Source: an uncultured Clostridia bacterium
GTDB taxonomy: Bacteria > Bacillota > Clostridia > Oscillospirales > Acutalibacteraceae
Assembly: GCA_947589415.1 (NCBI GenBank)
Contig: CANQBP010000001.1
Span: 62,001-126,000 of the forward strand
Direction of reading: 5' to 3'
Length of the DNA: 64,000 nt
Positions 57,644 through 64,000 of this stretch are shown one piece after another; position 1 is the stretch's first letter, and every line of letters begins with the position of its first letter. The notes under the pieces were generated by a model, which was given only the letters and a program-made list of their open reading frames with translations, was not told where the DNA came from and did not search any database. The position numbers and the translations under genes were made by a program.

Positions 57644-57746
57644 TATTGTAAAAAATTATATTTTTTTAAATTTTAAAAACAGATATAGAATGATTTATAC
57701 AAATTGATGAATTTGCGGCAAAAATTGTAAAGGTTAATAATACCGA

Positions 57747-57775
57747 TTGACTTATCATAGAATCAATGTTATACT
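57747..57775 (+). promoter_or_regulatory. Promoter of the sugar transferase gene
   Basis: TTGACT (57,747-57,752) and TATACT (57,770-57,775) with a 17 bp spacer, 60 bp before the ATG. Confidence 0.65.
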
Positions 57776-57835
57776 TATATCGGATAAATATTGTGATGTA
57801 AATTTTGCATATATTTCTTGCGGAGAGTGATTGTC

Positions 57836-58528
57836 ATGGATATACGAAAGTTTGTCTGCGAAAATGAGGATATAGTGTATGACTGCGGAAAAACAGAAAA
57901 TTTCGTATTCGTAAATAAACCTGTTTATTGTGCTGTCAAGCGTTTTTTCGACATATTATTGTCGCTTTTTGCTATTATTGCCCTAAGTCCCGTATTTCTT
58001 GCTGCGGTTGTTCTTGTTTCGTTGTGGGACGGAGAGGGAAAACCTGTTTTTGTTCAAAAACGATGCGGAAAAAACGGCAAGATCTTCAAGTTGTATAAAT
58101 TCAGAACAATGTGTGTTGATGCCGAAAAAAAGAAAGACAGCTTGCTCGGACTTAATGAAATGGACGGCCCGGTATTCAAAATAAGGAACGACCCCCGTAT
58201 AACAAAAATCGGCAAATTTCTTAGGGCAACAAATATAGATGAGCTGCCGCAGCTTTTCAATATACTGAAAGGCGATATGTCGATTGTGGGCCCCAGACCG
58301 GCATTGCCTAACGAGGTAAGACAATACGATGAGGAGGACAGACTTAGACTTCTTGTAACACCCGGACTCACCTGCTATTGGCAGGTAAGTCCCGACAGAA
58401 ATGATATATCTTTCAAGGAATGGATGGAGCTTGACAGAAAATATATTTCCGAAAGATGTATATGGCTCGACATTAAACTGATTTTAAAAACTGCATATTC
58501 GGTTATCTTTCGCCATGACGGTAGATAG
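57836..58528 (+). CDS. Polyprenyl-phosphate sugar-1-phosphate transferase (bacterial sugar transferase family)
   Basis: 230 residues. One membrane segment (FFDILLSLFAIIALSPVFLAA) preceded by KR, then the family core: FVQKRCGKNGKIFKLYKFRTM, RATNIDELPQLFNILKGDMS, IVGPRPALPNEV and TPGLTCYWQV. These enzymes start polysaccharide synthesis by moving a sugar-1-phosphate to undecaprenyl phosphate on the inner face of the membrane. No other glycosyltransferases or polymer genes are near, so the polymer is unknown. ATG 57,836 with GGAGAGTG upstream. Confidence 0.9.
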   Translation: MDIRKFVCENEDIVYDCGKTENFVFVNKPVYCAVKRFFDILLSLFAIIALSPVFLAAVVLVSLWDGEGKPVFVQKRCGKNGKIFKLYKFRTMCVDAEKKKDSLLGLNEMDGPVFKIRNDPRITKIGKFLRATNIDELPQLFNILKGDMSIVGPRPALPNEVRQYDEEDRLRLLVTPGLTCYWQVSPDRNDISFKEWMELDRKYISERCIWLDIKLILKTAYSVIFRHDGR

Positions 58529-58629
58529 GAAAGCATACGTGAAATAAAGATAAAAAGCTGCGCTGACGCATTGACTTTTTAGTTAAAGAATTATAATTGA
58601 TAAAATTTTATAAATATGCCAAATAATAC

Positions 58630-58658
58630 TTGATTTTTTTCCAAAAAGAGTTTACAAT
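58630..58658 (+). promoter_or_regulatory. groESL promoter
   Basis: TTGATT (58,630-58,635) and TACAAT (58,653-58,658), 17 bp spacer, just upstream of the CIRCE element. Confidence 0.7.
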
Positions 58659-58662
58659 ATAA

Positions 58663-58689
58663 TTAGCACTCGGAGGTCGAGAGTGCTAA
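58663..58689 (+). promoter_or_regulatory. CIRCE element (HrcA operator)
   Basis: A perfect TTAGCACTC-N9-GAGTGCTAA (58,663-58,671 and 58,681-58,689). This is the classical operator of the heat-shock repressor HrcA, placed at the transcription start of groES-groEL. Confidence 0.97.
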
Positions 58690-58707
58690 TTATATTTTTT
58701 ATTATGA

Positions 58708-60677
<1,970 letters not shown>

Positions 60678-60723
60678 TTTTTCGTATCATATCATTCCTT
60701 CTTTCATAAATATATTTGCAGGG

Positions 60724-60754
60724 AATCCGCGGGACGTTTCGTTCTGCGGATTTT
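60724..60754 (+). terminator. Terminator after groEL
   Basis: AATCCGCGGGACG (60,724-60,736) pairs with CGTTCTGCGGATT (60,740-60,752), including G-T wobbles, with a 3-base loop and a short T run. Confidence 0.7.
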
Positions 60755-60855
60755 CCCGTTCGCGTTAAAATCAAAAAATATTATTTTGTATATGTAAATA
60801 AAGTCAAAAAATGACAAAATGATGAAAATGTATAACTTTGTGTATGAAACCGGGG

Positions 60856-60884
60856 TTGACAAAACCGATGAAAAAAGATATACT
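60856..60884 (+). promoter_or_regulatory. Promoter of the tyrS T-box transcript
   Basis: Consensus TTGACA (60,856-60,861) and TATACT (60,879-60,884), 17 bp apart; transcription would start near 60,891 and run through about 300 bases of leader. Confidence 0.75.
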
Positions 60885-60889
60885 ATTGC

Positions 60890-61156
60890 TTAACAGCTAT
60901 GACAGGAAGAAGTATGCCGAATTTCCGTCTTAAGAGAGAATATGGAAGGTGTGAATATTCGTCGGTGTCGGCAGAAATACATCCTTGAGCCGAGGGGTAA
61001 ACAATATTTTTTATTAAGTAGCTCTGTCCGCTTTGCACCCGTTAAAGTGCAGGGGTATGAAAGTACCCGTTAAGGCCGTTGCCGTGAGGTTTCGGTAAAT
61101 TGAGGTGGTACAGCGGTTATTATCGCCCTCTGTAAAAACAGGGGGTGTTTTTTTTA
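60890..61156 (+). ncRNA. T-box leader of tyrS (probable UAC specifier)
   Basis: The leader has the T-box sequence TGAGGTGGTACAGCG at 61,101-61,115, followed by a terminator hairpin (CCCTCTGT/ACAGGGGG, 61,126-61,145) and a run of T. A Stem I-like region begins near 60,900 with AGGAAGAAGTATGCCGAA, and a candidate specifier TAC followed by A lies at 60,978-60,980. Uncharged tRNA-Tyr would pair with the leader and let transcription continue into tyrS. The 520-base gap between groEL and tyrS holds this element, its promoter and the groEL terminator. Confidence 0.9.
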
Positions 61157-61197
61157 TTTTCCCCCAAGAAATAAATTTATTTGAAAGGTTGAAAATA

Positions 61198-62430
61198 ATG
61201 GGAGTATATGAAGATCTTCAAAGACGAGGTCTGATTGCGCAGACAACTGATGAGGAACAAATAAGACAGCTTGTAAATTCGGGAAAGGCAGTATTTTATA
61301 TAGGCTTCGATCCTACCGCCGACAGCCTCCATGTCGGTCATTTTATGGCACTCTGCCTTATGAAAAGACTGCAAATGGCGGGCAATAAACCTATTGCACT
61401 TCTCGGAGGCGGAACGGGTCTTATCGGTGATCCCACGGGTAAGACGGATATGAGAAAAATGCTTACGAAAGAGGATATAATGCATAACTGCGAATGTTTT
61501 AAGAAACAGATGAGCAGATTTATTGACTTTTCTGACGGAAAGGCACTTATAGTTAATAATGCTGATTGGCTTCTTGATCTTAACTACATTGAGCTTTTGC
61601 GGGAAGTCGGAGCTTGTTTCAGTGTGAACCGTATGCTTACGGCGGAATGTTATAAAATGCGAATGGAAAGAGGACTCAGCTTTCTTGAATTTAACTACAT
61701 GATAATGCAAAGCTATGATTTCTATTCACTGTTTAAGAAATACGGCTGTAATTTACAGTTTGGCGGTGATGACCAGTGGAGCAATATGCTCGGTGGTACC
61801 GAACTTATACGCCGAAAACTCGGTAAAGATTCCTATGCTATGACCATAAATCTTCTGCTCAATTCCGAGGGAAAGAAAATGGGTAAGACCGAAAAGGGAG
61901 CTGTATGGCTTGATCCGGAAAAAACAAGCCCGTATGAGTTTTTCCAGTACTGGAGAAATGTCGGTGATACCGAAGTGATAAAATGCCTTAAAATGCTTAC
62001 GTTCATACCGATTGAAGAAATAGAGTCAATGGAAAAATGGGAGGGAAGTGAGCTTAATAAGGCAAAGGAAATTCTCGCATACGAACTTACAAAGCAGGTA
62101 CACGGAGAGGAAGAAGCAACAAAGGCACTTAATACGGCAAAATCACTCTTTTCTGCCCGTACAAATTCAGATGATATGCCCTCAAGTGAAATAAGCGGTA
62201 CGGATATGTCGGACGGAAAAATCGGTCTGATAGATCTTTTGTATCTGATAGAACTTGTTCCGTCAAAAGCCGAGGCAAGAAGACTCATAAAACAGAACGG
62301 GATTTCGGTTGATGATGTGAAAATTACCGATGAGAAAGCGGAAATTACGGTCGGTTCTTTTGAGGAAAAGGGATATATAGTTATCAAAAAGGGCAAAAAA
62401 GTATTTCACAAGGTGAGCTTTAAGGCTTGA
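61198..62430 (+). CDS. tyrS: Tyrosyl-tRNA synthetase
   Basis: 410 residues. Class I synthetase motifs: [14 protein letters not shown] (HIGH-type), the tyrosine pocket [10 protein letters not shown] and [12 protein letters not shown], and KMGKTEKGA (KMSKS-type); a C-terminal S4 RNA-binding domain ([18 protein letters not shown]) follows. ATG 61,198 with GAAAGG upstream; the reading from 61,105 would run through the T-box terminator and is rejected. Confidence 0.98.
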   Translation: MGVYEDLQRRGLIAQTTDEEQIRQLVNSGKAVFYIGFDPTADSLHVGHFMALCLMKRLQMAGNKPIALLGGGTGLIGDPTGKTDMRKMLTKEDIMHNCECFKKQMSRFIDFSDGKALIVNNADWLLDLNYIELLREVGACFSVNRMLTAECYKMRMERGLSFLEFNYMIMQSYDFYSLFKKYGCNLQFGGDDQWSNMLGGTELIRRKLGKDSYAMTINLLLNSEGKKMGKTEKGAVWLDPEKTSPYEFFQYWRNVGDTEVIKCLKMLTFIPIEEIESMEKWEGSELNKAKEILAYELTKQVHGEEEATKALNTAKSLFSARTNSDDMPSSEISGTDMSDGKIGLIDLLYLIELVPSKAEARRLIKQNGISVDDVKITDEKAEITVGSFEEKGYIVIKKGKKVFHKVSFKA

Positions 62431-62453
62431 TATTTATGAAAGGAAAAATTGCT

Positions 62454-62903
62454 ATGGGCGATAATTCTAAAAATAAAGATAATGTAAGGCACAGACGCCG
62501 TGAGGAAAGGGAACAGGCATTTTGTCTTTTGTTTGAGCAGATTTTCCAAAATGATGATATGGACTCTGTTATAGAAGATGCAAAGGACGCAAGGGATATT
62601 GAAATAGGAAAATATACAAGGGTACTTGTAAACGGCGTTGGAGAAAAACTCGAAGAAATAGACACATATATCAAGGCAAATTTGAAAAACTGGAAGATTG
62701 AGCGAATATCAAAAGTTTCGCTTGTTGTGATGCGTGTTGCGGTTTATGAAATGCTTTATCGGGACGATGTTCCTGTTCGTGTTTCAATAAATGAGGCAAT
62801 TGATATTGCAAAAAAATATGCGACACCGAAAGACGGTGCTTTTGTAAACGGCGTGTTGGGGTCGGTATCAAAACAGATAGAAATGAAGAGCGGTGAAAAA
62901 TAA
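62454..62903 (+). CDS. nusB: Transcription antitermination factor NusB
   Basis: 149 residues. The N terminus RHRRREEREQAFCLLFEQIF and the late block VPVRVSINEAIDIAKKYATP plus FVNGVLGSV are the NusB fold. It acts with NusE in rRNA antitermination. ATG 62,454 has GAAAGG about 9 bases upstream. Its stop overlaps the start of the next gene (TAATG). Confidence 0.93.
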   Translation: MGDNSKNKDNVRHRRREEREQAFCLLFEQIFQNDDMDSVIEDAKDARDIEIGKYTRVLVNGVGEKLEEIDTYIKANLKNWKIERISKVSLVVMRVAVYEMLYRDDVPVRVSINEAIDIAKKYATPKDGAFVNGVLGSVSKQIEMKSGEK

Positions 62904-63850
62904 TGCCGTATTTTCTCGGTATAGATACAAGCAACTATACAACGTCCGCTTCTCTTTACGACAGCGACAGCGGATCAATGATATTTAAAAAAAAGCTGCT
63001 GCCCGTTAAAACAGGAGAGTGCGGATTAAGACAGAGCGATGCGGTTTTTCACCACGTCTGTCAGCTTCCGCAGATTATGGGCGAACTTCTTAACGGTTTT
63101 GACGGGCAGATAGAAGCAATAGGTGTATCCTCACGTCCCCGTGATGTTGAAGGTTCTTATATGCCGTGTTTTAATGTCGGTGTGAGTACCGCAGAAATTT
63201 TGGCGGGGGTTTTGAGGATACCGATCTATAAATTTTCTCACCAAAGCGGACATATAGCCGCAGCATTGTATTCCTCCGGAAAAGAAGAACTTTTGAACGA
63301 ACGGTTTTTGGCATTTCATGTGTCGGGGGGAACAACGGAAGCCGTACTCGTTTCTCCGGACAGGGATAAAATAATAAATACCGAAATTGCTGCCCGTACT
63401 CTCGATCTTAATGCGGGACAGCTTATAGACAGGACAGGAGTTATGCTCGGTCTTTCTTTTCCGTGCGGAAGAGAGCTTGAAAGGCTTGCACTAAAAAATA
63501 CCGAAAGACTTAATGTAAGGGCAACATTGAAAGGGGCGGATTGTTGTCTGTCCGGTGTTGAAAATATTTGCCGCAAGGCATACGAAAACGGAAGCTCCAA
63601 GGAATACGTCAGCGCATTGTGTCTGAAGTACGCAGAAAAGACCATAGATGAAATGTGCCGCATACTGCTTGAAAAATTCGGCAGTTTACCGGTAGTTTTT
63701 TCGGGCGGAGTTATGTCAAATACTATAATTAAAAATAATTTGGAAAAAAAGTATAACGCATATTTTGCAAAAACCGAATTTTCGGCGGATAATGCGTCGG
63801 GAACTGCATTTTTGTGTTATTGTAAGCATAAAATTGATAACAGAATATGA
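62903..63850 (+). CDS. TsaD/Kae1-family paralog (M22 peptidase-like)
   Basis: 315 residues of the Kae1/TsaD ASKHA fold: FLGIDTSNYTTSASLYD, the metal-binding H-x(3)-H in FSHQSGHIAAAL, FHVSGGTTEAVLV, LDLNAGQLIDRTG and VVFSGGVMSN. It differs from true TsaD in its shorter length and in the VSSRPRDVEGSYMPCF loop, and a gene of this type often sits by nusB in Clostridia in addition to tsaD. Whether it takes part in t6A tRNA modification or has another role is unknown. The start overlaps the nusB stop. Confidence 0.8.
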   Translation: MPYFLGIDTSNYTTSASLYDSDSGSMIFKKKLLPVKTGECGLRQSDAVFHHVCQLPQIMGELLNGFDGQIEAIGVSSRPRDVEGSYMPCFNVGVSTAEILAGVLRIPIYKFSHQSGHIAAALYSSGKEELLNERFLAFHVSGGTTEAVLVSPDRDKIINTEIAARTLDLNAGQLIDRTGVMLGLSFPCGRELERLALKNTERLNVRATLKGADCCLSGVENICRKAYENGSSKEYVSALCLKYAEKTIDEMCRILLEKFGSLPVVFSGGVMSNTIIKNNLEKKYNAYFAKTEFSADNASGTAFLCYCKHKIDNRI

Positions 63851-63872
63851 AAATAAAAAAGGAGAGTCGGTT

Positions 63873-64000
63873 ATGAACAAGGCAGATAAAGTTACTAATA
63901 AAATCAGATTGTTTGGTACGGACGGTGTAAGGGGAATTGCAAATAAAGAGCTTGATATAGGGCTTGCTATGAATATAGGCAGAGCTGCCGCTATGGTGCT
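63873..64000 (+). CDS. glmM: Phosphoglucosamine mutase, N-terminal part (3' cut by window)
   Basis: The first 42 codons only. KIRLFGTDGVRGIANKELD is the GlmM N-terminal signature. GlmM converts glucosamine-6-phosphate to glucosamine-1-phosphate for UDP-GlcNAc synthesis. ATG 63,873 with AAAAAGGAGAG upstream. The catalytic serine loop is beyond the window. Confidence 0.93.
   Translation, partial: MNKADKVTNKIRLFGTDGVRGIANKELDIGLAMNIGRAAAMV

Noticed and set aside
61105-61197. An upstream extension of tyrS starting at 61,105
   Set aside because: That reading runs through the T-box sequence and its terminator hairpin; the ATG at 61,198 has a ribosome site and gives the normal N terminus.

Overview
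The window reads as chromosome of an anaerobic low-GC Firmicute of class Clostridia, most likely a gut Oscillospiraceae/Ruminococcaceae-type organism. The grounds are AT-rich DNA with GGAGG-type ribosome binding sites and sigma-A-like promoters, a complete rnfCDGEAB operon, DUF3793, DUF2325 and DUF5685 proteins, a CIRCE-controlled groESL, a T-box upstream of tyrS, and the rnj/gdpP/rplI/dnaB/tilS/hpt/ftsH order. The genus assignment is inference. No rRNA, tRNA, CRISPR array, prophage or intact insertion sequence was seen.

Layout. 1-1,905: the tail of an Orn/Lys/Arg-type decarboxylase, then a leftward DUF2325-DUF3793-flavodoxin operon with a very strong palindromic operator over its start point. 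2,012-16,175: a rightward operon on its own promoter, coding for a MoxR-type AAA+ ATPase, a DUF5682 protein with TraB/EreA-like motifs, a vWA (MIDAS) protein, a protein with two SWIM zinc fingers, and two giant DUF4132 proteins. This uncharacterised six-gene system is the most interesting part of the window. Its two DUF4132 genes share almost identical 3' thirds but have divergent 5' parts. 16,185-25,700: single housekeeping and accessory genes (dapF, a UDG-like protein, an M23 peptidase, an S1-domain protein, a Tic20-like membrane protein, a thioredoxin-fold protein without CXXC, a GH3 lipoprotein, a PHP phosphatase, HtrA, a GNAT acetyltransferase).

26,008-27,190: a 1.2 kb non-coding block of about 3.4 tandem copies of a roughly 373 bp unit packed with hairpins. 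27,299-36,386: a cytosolic Cu/Zn superoxide dismutase-like protein, the six-gene Rnf ion-pumping ferredoxin:NAD+ oxidoreductase, an ABC-exporter-type membrane protein, and a minimal NifS/NifU Fe-S assembly pair that may supply the cluster-rich Rnf subunits. 36,582-51,488: RNase HI, then a long rightward run of core genes (RNase J, c-di-AMP phosphodiesterase GdpP, L9, DnaB, TilS, Hpt, FtsH, UvrA), followed by a DUF5685 protein and a DnaJ-TPR protein.

51,682-55,488: a 1,268-residue secreted cell-wall protein (two SH3b domains, about nine BIG2 modules including three near-identical 471 bp units, and a GH24 lysozyme domain apparently interrupted by a third SH3b domain). 55,541-64,000: proC, a zinc-ribbon membrane protein, an orphan sugar-phosphate transferase, groES-groEL behind CIRCE, T-box-controlled tyrS, nusB, a TsaD/Kae1 paralog and the start of glmM.
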